A DNA stretch of 64,000 nt from positions 7,140,291 through 7,204,290 of the forward strand of contig NC_069090.1 of NCBI RefSeq assembly GCF_947172395.1. Direction: 5' to 3'. The notes under the pieces were generated by a model. That model saw nothing but the letters and a program-made list of their open reading frames with translations, was not told where the DNA came from and did not search any database. Positions 26,901-36,533 of the stretch are shown in pieces (the first letter of the stretch is position 1; each line of letters opens with the position of its first letter). A program made the position numbers and the translations under genes. This stretch comes from Bicyclus anynana. Taxonomy: Eukaryota; Arthropoda; Insecta; Lepidoptera; Nymphalidae.

Positions 26901-29066
26901 TCTTAGTAAAAATAATTATTTATATATATACCTATAGTAATTTGTTTTTACATATCTCGGGAATTTATTATCTTTACACGCCTCAAAAAAAGGAACTACG
27001 TATTAGTACTTTAAGATAATAATGTAGTGTTAATAGTTTGTGAAAATAATAATATTACATATACCTGAACTCAGTCAGTGAACATAAATAATTTATATAC
27101 ACTTACTTAATTTACAGTCAGTAAAACATTTTTTGGGTTCTTATATTATAGGAAGCAGAGGACGTGACCATACAAAGAGCTCTGGAGAATCGTGAGTAAA
27201 TTTTTGACGTTTTTATTGTAAATATTTCTTGAATTATAAAAATTACAATTATTAAAAATATTCATTAACGTATAAATAATAATAAAACGTATGTGTAAAT
27301 AATAATTTGGGATGTTGTATTTCTGGTTTGGTTTAAAAGTTAACTTATTTTATATTCTCACTGAGATATGATATAAGACATAATGGACTTTGAAGGTGCA
27401 ACATACTCATAGACTAAATTAGCTTATCACCAAATTATTTTTGTATTATTTAATAATATATTCTAAATTTTAAATAATTATAGAGTTCCAAGTTATGTAC
27501 TTTACTTATTTTAGTTTTGCACTTCCAAATTTCATGAAAGCCTTGTAAAATATAGCTCATATTTTTTATAAGGACTCCAGCTGGGGACGTGCTTTTAGAA
27601 AGTGGGACGCTACCTTCTAGAACGTATGTTTAATCTTCTCTATCTTGTATATAAATAAGGACATTTTATACAATGCATCGGTACTCACTATTGGTAATCA
27701 CTTCCGTGGCTTGGGCAGATTTAGCTAAATAACTTTTGTCTGCACATAATATCATTTAATGTATGTAGAGCAAAAAAGTTTTAAAATAGTCTTTAAAATA
27801 ATTTATTAAATACAAATTAAAATGTAAGGATGTTTTTATTTAATATTTATTCTACATCTGATTGGCACATATGTACATAGGTTCCTAAATAATATGCAAT
27901 CTGAAATCCTATGTGAAAATAGTCATTTACATAATTCATAATTAAAATATTAATTACGTGTCTTTAAAAAACTTTTTTTTTCATTTTTATACACTTAACT
28001 TGTCCGTTTTTCATCTTTTGCTTTGTAATTAATTGCTTGCTTTGCTGTAGTCTTCCGTAACATTCAAACTTATAAAGACTGATCTTAGACTAACTCATAC
28101 TCAGTCATTGAATATGTTTATTTAAATACTGTATTTACTGGCATCAACTTGCATATTTTTAATCGTACCTACATTCATTATTAAACTAGAGTTAGTCAGC
28201 AACAGTTTTTAATTTTAATATCTGGTTTTTTTTTTAGTGATTTGGGTTTAAATGACTAACCTAAGCATGAATTAAAATGAAAAATAGGACTGTTTAAAAT
28301 TTTTCATGTATTTTTGACAGCAGCGACACAGAAAGCGCCGCAGGACAGCGCTCGCGGCTCAGTGCTTTAAGCGCTCGAGTGCGTGCAGTGTTGCCGCGAG
28401 GACGGGACCGCGTGCAGGCCACGGAACCTATACCAGAAGTTGAAGATAAGGTATGCTTTCTTATTTAATATTTTAAATTATTTTAAAAATGACAGGCTAC
28501 TTATTGTAAAACATATAAAAAGTCATAGTAAACTTAAGTTAATTTTATAAGTTAACATAAGTTAATTTTATAAGTTAACTTAAGTTAATTTTATAAGTTA
28601 ACTAAAGTTAATTTATAAATAAAAGTTAAGTACCCAATTTTATTCCAGTTCGAATAAATTTAGGTACTTTCATTATTAAATTTTTGTATTAGTGGCATAC
28701 TTCTTAAAACAGGCTTATAATTACATTGAAGTCAAAATAAAGAAGCATCTCGGAATGTTAATTTCATAATTACAAAGTTTTCAATTGTATCCTTATAACA
28801 AGATTTCCATTAAAAAGTTAACTACGTTTCATTCTCATCATGCGCGTCTAAATCTAAATCTTTACTTTTTCGTTACTTTTATTTTATTGAATTTATATAA
28901 GACCTGTTTTAATTTTCAGGCTCTGGCGGAAGAAAAAAAGGGCGTGGTTTATGCTGAGCTCGCGCTCGGTGACCAAAATGCAGAAAAGCCTCCTCCTCCT
29001 TCCACTGAATATGCTGAAATTGTGTACACTGATCAACCGGCGCCAGTGAAAGAAGCTAAAGAATAA
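16254..29066 (+). CDS. Fas3: Fasciclin-3 (Fas3), Ig-type adhesion receptor; 5' exon missing, alternative 3' tails
   Basis: Common exons with GT/AG borders: 16254-16350, 17277-17358, 17806-17929, 18426-18548, 19018-19209, 19789-19979, 20417-20558, 22745-22858; the phases join without a stop. They then go either to 24950-25113 (stop TAA) or to 27152-27191, optional 27573-27623, 28321-28450 and 28920-29066 (stop TAA). The mature ectodomain carries three Ig-like domains, then one transmembrane helix. Recognition rests on Fas3 hallmarks: DACR and GECG cysteines inside the first domain, a third domain without the usual cysteine pair, the GIVIAVLILLIAIILVVFAKATGRW membrane region (split here: GIVIAVLILL then IAIILVVFAKATGRW), and SDTES in the distal tail, as in Drosophila Fas3. 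Fas3 is known as a homophilic adhesion protein of septate junctions and growth cones. The first exon starts with the last two bases of a codon, so a signal-peptide exon must lie upstream; I could not find it. The family call is very secure; the 5' end is absent. Confidence 0.93.
16376..16580 (-). mobile_element. Retroposon fragment with poly-T head in Fas3 intron
   Basis: A run of T at 16379-16393 (a poly-A tail on the minus strand) is followed by GC-rich unique-looking sequence (CCCCCACGGTGGCCACCCTC). Only 25 bp separate it from the Fas3 exon donor at 16351. The family is not identified. Confidence 0.45.
16800..17092 (-). repeat. Helitron-like fragment in Fas3 intron
   Basis: Contains AAAGTAGCCTATGTG, two TTCAGTAGT words, and ends TTTATAATATTAGTAGGAT, the common lepidopteran repeat terminus. 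A relative lies at 61140-61312. Confidence 0.5.
17535..17720. mobile_element. GC-rich foldback element in Fas3 intron
   Basis: The arms are inverted copies: TGGAGCACTAAACAAA (17611-17626) against TTTGTTTAGTGCTCCA, and CCTGCGACCGCGCGACTC against GGGTCGCGCGGTCGCAGG. The left arm has an extra CGCGACCG unit. The central loop is also GC-rich. Confidence 0.7.
17960..18111. mobile_element. GC-rich MITE, copy 2, in Fas3 intron
   Basis: Same ends and core as 10083-10249: TATAGCTTGGCAACTT start, ACGAACTTGCCAGACTATA end, shared CCCCGCACGCACGATTT and CCCCCTGTCGCCCGC. Confidence 0.65.
18426..19209 (+). CDS. Fas3: Fas3 exons 5-6: second Ig-like domain
   Basis: Exons 18426-18548 and 19018-19209, both entering and leaving in phase 1. 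The first carries FMAQCIV (cysteine) and ITWYL (core tryptophan); the second carries the DNGQKLVCRAEH cysteine and an NVS sequon. The joined phases stay open through the domain. The intron between them contains a SINE-derived inverted repeat. Confidence 0.9.
18570..18838. mobile_element. SINE family A foldback in Fas3 intron
   Basis: Two opposed pieces of SINE A: 18603-18659 and 18684-18740 pair as 57-bp arms with three mismatches around a 24-bp centre. The right part continues into the normal SINE end (GAGGAGACTCGAGCTCAGCAG). Confidence 0.75.
19789..20558 (+). CDS. Fas3: Fas3 exons 7-8: third, cysteine-less Ig-like domain
   Basis: Exons 19789-19979 (enters phase 1, leaves phase 0) and 20417-20558 (leaves phase 1). 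RLNVTIRANPAPTTEWTVGD has the core tryptophan, but the B-strand cysteine position is Val/Thr and the F-strand position in YYLRVTNDLG lacks cysteine. A third domain without the canonical disulphide is also a feature of Drosophila Fas3. NVT occurs twice as a glycosylation sequon. The intron holds an antisense RTE LINE fragment. Confidence 0.9.
20080..20340 (-). pseudogene. RTE-type LINE remnant in Fas3 intron, antisense
   Basis: Words such as ACGTCCACTGGTGAATACAGG and AATTCGATCACTCACGCA are the reverse complement of the RTE C-terminal coding region (GTGAGTGATCGAATT encodes V-S-D-R-I). Decayed. Confidence 0.65.
22745..22858 (+). CDS. Fas3: Fas3 transmembrane exon
   Basis: A 114-nt exon in phase 1 at both ends. 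It encodes a short extracellular stub (GVELETG), about 21 hydrophobic residues from AIVGIVIAV to ILVVF, and the juxtamembrane AKATGRWFFA. This juxtamembrane run is close to the Drosophila Fas3 one and is the strongest single identifier of the gene. All tails splice from its phase-1 donor at 22859. Confidence 0.95.
24950..25113 (+). CDS. Fas3: Fas3 proximal alternative last exon (short tail)
   Basis: The acceptor ends GTGGCAG at 24949. The exon enters in phase 1 and gives a 54-residue hydrophilic tail starting GRSHRTDIPDG and ending KKPDTAV, followed by TAA. The tail is rich in Asp, Glu, Pro and His and has one tyrosine (GEYIS). The C-terminal DTAV fits a class I PDZ ligand (S/T-x-hydrophobic), which is an inference. 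A possible AATAAA lies at 25202. The polypyrimidine tract is weak, which suits regulated use. Confidence 0.75.
25202..25207 (+). terminator. Candidate polyadenylation signal, Fas3 short-tail transcript
   Basis: AATAAA lies 89 bases after the proximal stop codon. It is common by chance in AT-rich DNA, so support is positional only. Confidence 0.35.
27152..27191 (+). CDS. Fas3: Fas3 distal tail, first exon
   Basis: A 40-nt exon, acceptor TTATAG, donor GTGAGT. It enters in phase 1 after the transmembrane exon and leaves in phase 2. It encodes GSRGRDHTKSSGE plus two bases of Ser. The basic start resembles the start of the proximal tail (GRSHR), as expected for interchangeable membrane-proximal ends. 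Confidence 0.75.
27573..27623 (+). CDS. Fas3: Fas3 probable 51-nt cassette exon
   Basis: Between the flanking tail exons, an AG at 27571-27572 and a GTATGT donor at 27624 bound 51 nt. The segment is exactly 17 codons long, enters in phase 2, leaves in phase 2 and is open, reading TPAGDVLLESGTLPSR. Skipping or including it keeps the downstream frame. No transcript evidence was available, so this is an inference from phase, length and splice sites. Confidence 0.5.
28321..28450 (+). CDS. Fas3: Fas3 distal tail, SDTES exon
   Basis: Acceptor TTGACAG followed directly by CAG, donor GTATGC. It enters in phase 2 and leaves in phase 0. It encodes SDTESAAGQRSRL, an Arg-rich segment (ARVRAVLPRGRDRV) and EPIPEVEDK. 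SDTES matches the cytoplasmic tail of Drosophila Fas3. The local GC content is much higher than in the flanking introns, which supports coding. Confidence 0.85.
28536..28620. repeat. Tandem repeat in Fas3 intron
   Basis: About three copies of a 22-24 bp AT-rich unit, AAGTTAATTTTATAAGTTAA plus a short spacer, between the SDTES exon and the last exon. Confidence 0.7.
28920..29066 (+). CDS. Fas3: Fas3 distal last exon with tyrosine motifs
   Basis: Acceptor TTTTCAG, phase 0, 48 residues then TAA. The peptide contains VVYAEL (28944-28961), a run of prolines, TEYAEI (29004-29021) followed by VYTDQ, and a Lys/Glu-rich end. VVYAEL fits the ITIM pattern (I/V/L/S)xYxx(I/V/L), and TEYAEI fits the TxYxx(V/I) switch-motif pattern. 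An AATAAA at 29264 could be the polyadenylation signal. Confidence 0.85.
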   Translation, partial: ALAEEKKGVVYAELALGDQNAEKPPPPSTEYAEIVYTDQPAPVKEAKE

Positions 29067-29263
29067 ACGCTTACCAAGAAACAAAAAATACCTACATCTG
29101 CCTTTTCAAATAATTAATTATTCATTTAAATGTTCAATTGAATACCAGATCCACTTGTTATTAATTTTACATATTAATTAACTAAATAGTAACTTACAGT
29201 TAATTTAAAGTGGAAGAAAATAATATTAATTAGTTTGTCCTGATTACAGTATAAATTATAAGT

Positions 29264-29269
29264 AATAAA
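29264..29269 (+). terminator. Candidate polyadenylation signal, Fas3 long-tail transcript
   Basis: AATAAA lies about 200 bases after the distal stop codon; positional support only. Confidence 0.35.
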
Positions 29270-30484
29270 ATATTAATAATATATAAGGTAAAAGAAATCA
29301 TCACTATATTTTGATGAGACCACCGAAAAAAAATTATATGAATTTATATTTATTTTGCGATATGATTTTGATTATGGTGGGAGGAGCGAATTTTTGTAAT
29401 GCGATTGTCGATTCTGGACCCAGGAATATTCTAGAAATAAACTCTTGTATTTTGCTGAGTGGAGAGTCGATAGATTGTATACAGCTGTAGTTGTAAACAT
29501 ATTCAGTAATCTCATTAATATACGAGTACTTATTAAGATTAATGTGTGCTTTGATATTATTATTCATATTCTATATTCCTATGTATAAATATAAGACTTT
29601 TTAAATAATTTAATTATTAAATCGCCTTACTATTTTTTGCAGTTATTGAATCTTAGTGAGTAAGCTGATATAAACACAAAATAATTTATTTTTAAATTAT
29701 GAAATGGAAATGAATTATTGGATTATGCTTTTTAAGACTGGATGATATTCAACTTCTTAAATATTGAAATTAACATAGTAGGCAGTCGTTTTTTATATTA
29801 AATTAATTATGAATAACATAATTATGCACTTAATTTTAAAATATTTACAAAACTATATGCATATTTTAACAATATAATAGGTATATTATTCGAATAAAAT
29901 ATTATTTATAAAATTTTATTACAAAGTTTTAGGATTAAGTATTTTAAGTAAAAACAGGGTTTCAATGGAGGCTCTATGTTATAGTGTCCCATTATTTACA
30001 CTGTTTTTTTAACTATTTTAAGGTACAAACACCCGGATATGATTTTAATACGCCATTCTACACCACACAATTTTTTTAAATAATTTTATGTGAAAACTGT
30101 TCACTAGCATACTGCCAATATCATAAATATGACTGATTGATTTTAATGCATACAGCTTTATTTCGTGTGTAGGTGAAGTGAGGTATTAGAAACGTATTTC
30201 TGGTTTAGTTTTTTGCTTAAGGTGAATCGAAACAGCTGGTAGGCAGGTAGAAATCATGATTTTTTATTATTTAAAATTACTTTTTCTTAAATTCTTGTGA
30301 CGTTTCTAGATGATATTTCATACGATTCATGTTTTACGCATGTCCTATATTACTATTACTATACTAATCTGCTGTTGCTTCACTTTAAGAGTTAGGTTAC
30401 TATGTAACTATATAGGTAAGTGGCTCAAAAGGAGTCACTCATGTGGTTTTATTTTAGTTTAAAATCCGTCCATAATGTATATTT

Positions 30485-30684
30485 NNNNNNNNNNNNNNNN
30501 NNNNNNNNNNNNNNNNNNNNNNNNNNNNNNNNNNNNNNNNNNNNNNNNNNNNNNNNNNNNNNNNNNNNNNNNNNNNNNNNNNNNNNNNNNNNNNNNNNNN
30601 NNNNNNNNNNNNNNNNNNNNNNNNNNNNNNNNNNNNNNNNNNNNNNNNNNNNNNNNNNNNNNNNNNNNNNNNNNNNNNNNNNNN
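30485..30684. other. Assembly gap, 200 N
   Basis: Exactly 200 unknown bases, a conventional placeholder length. The same 13-base word ATAATGTATATTT ends the left flank and begins the right flank, so the two contigs may simply overlap. Confidence 0.98.
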
Positions 30685-31146
30685 ATAATGTATATTTTAG
30701 TTATGCACTGTTATAGGTACCAGTTGTTATTTTACAAAACGAAAAAATATTCGACAGCTTGGTTTATTATGAGATTTGCAAATTTTTTTTTATCATACTT
30801 ATGACATTTTGCGCCTCACGTAGTTTAGTGAAAGGTGCTGCATTTGGTCTTCAACATTTTAGTTCACACGTTACCATTTGTATGGAATAATAAGTACATA
30901 ATCTAAGTAAATAAATAACAAAAGAGCAAAAGACATATTTATCATATTCAAATAAGTTTATGCGTATCCTGATTTTGATTGCTGCACTTTGCATATATAC
31001 TTTTACTGATAGGTATAATATGATTAAATCACGCACATTTTAAAATATATCTGATATATTGAAACTAAGTACGTTTAAAATTTCATGTCCGTTAGCACTA
31101 ACACTTCTTAGTGTCTGTCGACCATTTTACCATTTCCCTACTTTTG

Positions 31147-31164
31147 TCTCTCTCTCTCTCTCTC
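31147..31164. repeat. (TC)n microsatellite
   Basis: Nine consecutive TC units in intergenic DNA. Confidence 0.85.
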
Positions 31165-34100
31165 GTATCTATTTTGTCACTTCACGTATGTATGTTTTGG
31201 CTCATTAAAGCGAAATGAATAATAATAATTATTATTATTATTATAAAATTATATTAAGTAACTAATAATTTCACGTTTTAGCGGAAAAAGAAATTATTTA
31301 CTAGTAATATCCAAGATATATATTTTATACAATAGTAACTTGATGATAAAGTTATAAAAATATCAGTCTTGGTGTAATAGTGCCTTTTTATATCTGTTCA
31401 TTCTATAGCCTAACCAGAGAAATAAAAACCTCGTTATGTTACAGTTTAAGTAGACTATGTCTTCTATTAACGTACAAGCCCAAACTGCTTAAAAAAGCCA
31501 GTTTAGGTTGTATAAATATATCTCAGCTCAGGTTATAATTAACCCAAGGAACCCTAAACGTTTTGTATTATAAGCTTTGTGGTACTTAAACGCCTATGTA
31601 TGTGTATTATAATTTAAGTTATTAAAGATCTTGTGTCATAATAACGTGTTATCATTGGACCCATATACTTTATTCGTTATAAAAGTAAATGAAAAACAGA
31701 AAATACCATAGATAAGAATGTTTATTTTTGCCAATTAATCATACCATTAGGATACTACAATATTCGTTACAATTATCTGTTAAATCTAAAACCCCATTTA
31801 CATTATTATTACTACTCAAAAACGACAGTTAGATTTATTTATTTCAAGTAGGTTAGTTTATAAGCACTTTTGAAACATGAAGTTTAACTATTTTTAGAGT
31901 CTACCGCTTAAATTTAATTTTTTTATACTAGGCCACAATATTGTATAAACCTATTAGTTGTTCCTTTATTACTGAATTATGAAATTATTAGTCTTGGATT
32001 TTTATCTGGCTAGCTTTACAAATCAAAATATAAGTATTTATTATTGAATAGTGTAATGTAAATAATGAAAATCGGAGTGTAATGTAAATAATGTAAATCG
32101 GGTCATAAAGATACAGAGATAACGGTTTATTTTTTTAAAGAATAAGAGATTTTCGATCATATACATGATTTAAAAAATAGGAACAAAGTGACTAATCTTA
32201 AATAAATTTTGAACTACATATATTTAACAACAACTAACAAAACCTGGATAAGTATAATTTATTTTAACGATGATTGAAGTTTGCAAACAAATTGGTTGAA
32301 CATAACACATTTAAACATTGGTAAATAATATTTTGCTAAAACATTAGATAATTATATAATTAAACTATATAGCCCACTGTTAGGTACATTGGGATATATA
32401 GTTTTATTCATTTATCTATGAGTAGTGTTACGCAACTATTTTCATGAACAGAAAAAAAAATACTAATTATAAAAATTAAATACATATTAAATATGTTACA
32501 AAAAATACTATTTATGAAATTTACAATAATTTATAAGGTATATTTCTTACAGCAAATTAAAATTTTCGTTAAATTAAAATTGACAATTAAAACCAGCCTA
32601 ATAATATATATCATTATTGCTTTATTTATTTACATTATTTATTATGTTTTTTATTGGGCAAGTTTTTGAAAGGAGCGGCTACAACATACTTGTTCTTAAA
32701 ATTCATTCATTCATCATTCAATCATAAAGAACTGATTAAATGCATAGGTACTATTGTAAATTTTTGCTCGCCGCAAAAACACACCCTATCTGCATATCTA
32801 ACCTAATACCTAGCTACTCAATTAGTAAATTTTTAAATTTAGTACATAGCAATATTAGCAATTAGGTAAGTACCTAACTCATTAATTGATAGACCTAAAT
32901 GTAAATTGTAAAGATTCATACATTATGACAAGTAGAAAAAAAAACTTAAATACACAAGAGAAGCGGACTGGATTATACAAATTAAAGTTAAATTGTTGAG
33001 GAAAATTAATAGTGAAAAGGATTACAACATTTTAACCACACCAGTGTAATGAGCACGGTTTAATACATTACTGCAGCGGCCGGCAAGAGGCATTGATGGA
33101 CGAACGTGCGACTGTGGGCCGAGGCGAAGCCGAGGCACACATACGTAAGTCCATCAATGACTACTTGCGGCCAAGGCTTGTATAGTACTTTTCTCAAATA
33201 ATGCGCGTTAAACTAAGTAGTACATTTCAGAACTTTCATTTGAAAATACAATTATTGAATTGAATGTATAATTCTTACAATTTAATGTGGATTTTTCGGG
33301 AATTATGTTGGTTTAAGATTATTCTAACGAGGTTGAAATTGGTGGTATACTAGTGTCTTCGGCGTGATTCTGAATTTCAAAGTTTTAATGGGAAGATACT
33401 CGGGAGAAGATGCTTTCGTTAATTTTACGTGTAATAAATACTATTTTAAAACCAATGACAAAGTTGACGAACAACTAAACAATAGTTTTCACGCGTCAAA
33501 GTATCTTTTTGGCAGTCTTTATCCTATGCATTTTATTCCTAAATCCCTGGGTTTTGGACTATATTTTATACATTTATACATAAGAACGTAACCGTCAACA
33601 TAAAAATACACCTTTATTTACCTTAGTTTTTTAGTGCATTGAGCCAGCCAGTGGTACAGGTAAGACACAGGATGAAAATCGATACCCTGAATCACATTGT
33701 CTCCGTTCTGTCTTAGGTAAAAAAAACAGTTTTATCTGATACTGTAAGTTATAAACGATCCGTTCAGATTTAGCATAATTGATTTGTTCATTTCACGTAG
33801 GTTAAGATAACAAGCACTTTGGAAACTTCAAGATTGATTATTTGTAAACTACCGCCGGTTCAGCCAGTTCTGCTGAGAAGAGCTAGCAAGAAATAGAATC
33901 TTCTACCATGAACGGTAAATTCAGCATACAAGTACAGTTAGACAAGTACTGTACCATTGATAAGTTCCTTAATGATAAGTGCTTGGAGGCCTTTGGATCA
34001 GCTTCCACCGTCACATAGGAAGTAAAACTATAAGAAATTGTAATGTTTTTATCATTTGCAAATTATAATACCGTATGATTTTTTTAAAAGAGCAACTGTT

Positions 34101-34668
34101 GAGTTTCTTGCCGGTTCTTCTCAGTAGAACCTTCCGAACAGGTGGTAGAATCTTTACAAAAAGTCAACTGACGTTTTAAAAGTTCTTGTAAGCTGAGCTT
34201 ACTTGAAATAAATGAATTTAGAATTTTAAGAAAGGTGAGAAAGTTCCTCTGTTCCAGAAATCATTATTTTTTTTAAAAAATCTAAAAACCAAATTATTTC
34301 TTGTTTAATGGTTTATTTGGAATAAAGTATAATGAATTTGTAGTATATTATATTAACCCTACAGCTTAATAAAATGACATTATAAGCTTATGCATTTCTT
34401 TTTATATCAAATACCCAAAAAAATTACAATAGAGATCTTTAGATGTAACAAAACAATAATTTTAACAAATCAATAAATATAAAACTAAAGCAATAACTTG
34501 GTTAATTTTTTATAGAAATACGAGTATGAAATACTTACTAAATGTTAGCATTGAAATTCACAAATATTAAATTCATACATTGTCGAGACAGTAGATTGAG
34601 GGCCGGTTAAAAGGTAAGTTATGACATTCTTACTATAAAATATGTCATATTACAAAGACAAAACTTAT

Positions 34669-34880
34669 CAGTGGCGCTAACATGTGACCAATGTTAAATA
34701 TAATCTCTGAAAGAGAAACAGACAAAAGTCAACCAATTACGACGCTACCGGAAATATCGCTATCTTTTTTATTACGTTGGGACGAAAGAGATAGGACCAG
34801 AACTACTACGCCACCATTGGTAGAAATTTTGTCCATTTCTCTTTACAAGATATGTCTTTGGTCGCATGTTAGCACCACTG
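34669..34880. mobile_element. hAT-like MITE, 212 bp
   Basis: Terminal inverted repeats of 22 bp with two mismatches: CAGTGGCGCTAACATGTGAC at the left against the inverse of GTCGCATGTTAGCACCACTG at the right. The CAGTGG ends suit hAT elements. Flanking 8-mers do not match well, so the target duplication is lost or absent. Confidence 0.6.
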
Positions 34881-36396
34881 AAGATAGTTAAATCGGCCCC
34901 TATCGTAGTTGGCTAACATTAATAAATTATAATGCGTTCTCAGTCCAGGATTAAGGAAATATGATGCGCTAAGTAATATTTCTCGATCGTCTCTGGTAGA
35001 CGGGATACCCAAGCAATTGCTTAAATAGCATATAGGCGTTCAACTATAAAGCTAGTTTCGAATCTGATGAGTAGCTAATGCCTTTCTGTTTATATCAAAT
35101 AGGGTATTTGACTCAAAATAGTTGAGAAAATAAACAGATGGCTTTGATATATTTTTTCTGATTAGTGTAACTGTCGTAGATTTATTAATAGGACCTCAGC
35201 AATAGTGAGTGTGAGGGGTGAGTGCAGATGCATAGCCTGGTGGGGCTCGAAGGCAGAAGCGTAAGAAGAGATGTGCGAACTCTTCAAGGGCGTTTTCTGC
35301 GAGACTCACATCACCTTAGAGGGCCATTCGAGAAGGGTGTTTTGGCCTGAGTGTATCAGTCGCCTCCGTTACCGTGAATAAAACTCACGTCTGGATGACG
35401 TTGATTGTGATTGAATAGCCAAAACCAGTAATGTCGTCGTTACAATAATAAAGGACGTTTTTCGGGCATGTAATTTCTACAGTTGGTCTCAAGGTTTAGG
35501 TTAAGCCTTAACCATTAGTTGGTTGTGATGAGTGGAGGCTCTCAAAATAGTTTTTCGAGAGCTGCTTCATCTATTGTTGGGAGATAGGTCTCATAGAGAT
35601 AGAGAGCATAAATTAATTTTGGAGGGTGTGGACCAGTCTAACGATACCCACCTGATGATAAGAACACAATCGCAACCCTTTGCTGGGCTTACTGAGAACA
35701 AGTCTTGACTATGTATACCTAATTTCATCAGCTAGATACCCTATAGACCAGAACATAGCAATGCATGTACTTGTTAAAGTTCAAGTGAATACTTTAAGAA
35801 AATAGAAATTACATAACTTAAATAATTCCATACACATTTTCACCTTTTTATAAAACTTTTTTAAGCATCTCATTGTTGATAAATAATAATTAATTGTTTT
35901 CGCATCATGAGGTTGAATCCAGTTTAAGTCAACATCCCTATGTACGTACTTCAAGATGGCCGGTTTTTCACGCCTTGTTCATCTTTTGTACCGCATCGTC
36001 ATCTTGCTAACCAATTTTTGTTAACTTATTAATGTAGTGTTATTAAACAGAACTTATTATATGTAGGCACGTGTGATTGGAAAATTAGACTAATGTAAGT
36101 ATTACAGGACATATTTTGACTTTGTATAGGTATGCACATTGTTGAGTTAAGTAAAACACAGCTATACTTCAAAATAAATCGCGTAACTCCTTGGTATTAT
36201 GCAAAGATCCGATATTTGTAATTCAAGGCAGATTTCTCAATCGACCTATTTTTAGCAGTGAAGTTGAATTTCTGAGTATGACACAAACAATACCCTTAAC
36301 CTAATTCAACGATAGACAATAGACATGTATTGGCAGCAAAGTCCGGTTTTCGGGAAAAAACCAGAAAACGTAGGTTCCAATCATCCAATCTATTAC

Positions 36397-36402
36397 TTTA
36401 TT
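36397..36402 (-). terminator. Candidate polyadenylation signal, zinc-finger gene
   Basis: TTTATT on the plus strand (AATAAA on the minus strand) lies about 130 bases past the stop codon. Confidence 0.35.
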
Positions 36403-36533
36403 CTATCCTAAGACGTAGTTTTCGACGAGAAAGTCGACGACGGCCAACTTGAAATGAACGTTTAGTATTTTACCAAAGTATGTCATAAAATTCCATGTAT
36501 AATAATGCATCACTTATTAGTCTATTTTTCATA

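Larger units (their letters stand above)
29270..36396. other. Intergenic stretch between Fas3 and the zinc-finger gene
   Basis: Apart from the N gap, the (TC)n run, a short inverted repeat at 33092-33157 (ATTGATGGAC against GTCCATCAAT) around a GC-rich core, decayed LINE 3' ends at 33780-33890 and 34090-34215, the MITE at 34669 and a GC-richer unidentified block at 35190-35420, I see nothing that supports a gene. Confidence 0.5.

Noticed and set aside
30420..30804. Open frames spanning the run of N
   Set aside because: They exist only because unknown bases contain no stops.
33364..33591. 75-codon open frame on the plus strand
   Set aside because: Fairly protein-like in its first half, but it has no ATG context, splice signals or neighbours that support a gene. 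Most likely chance or a repeat remnant.
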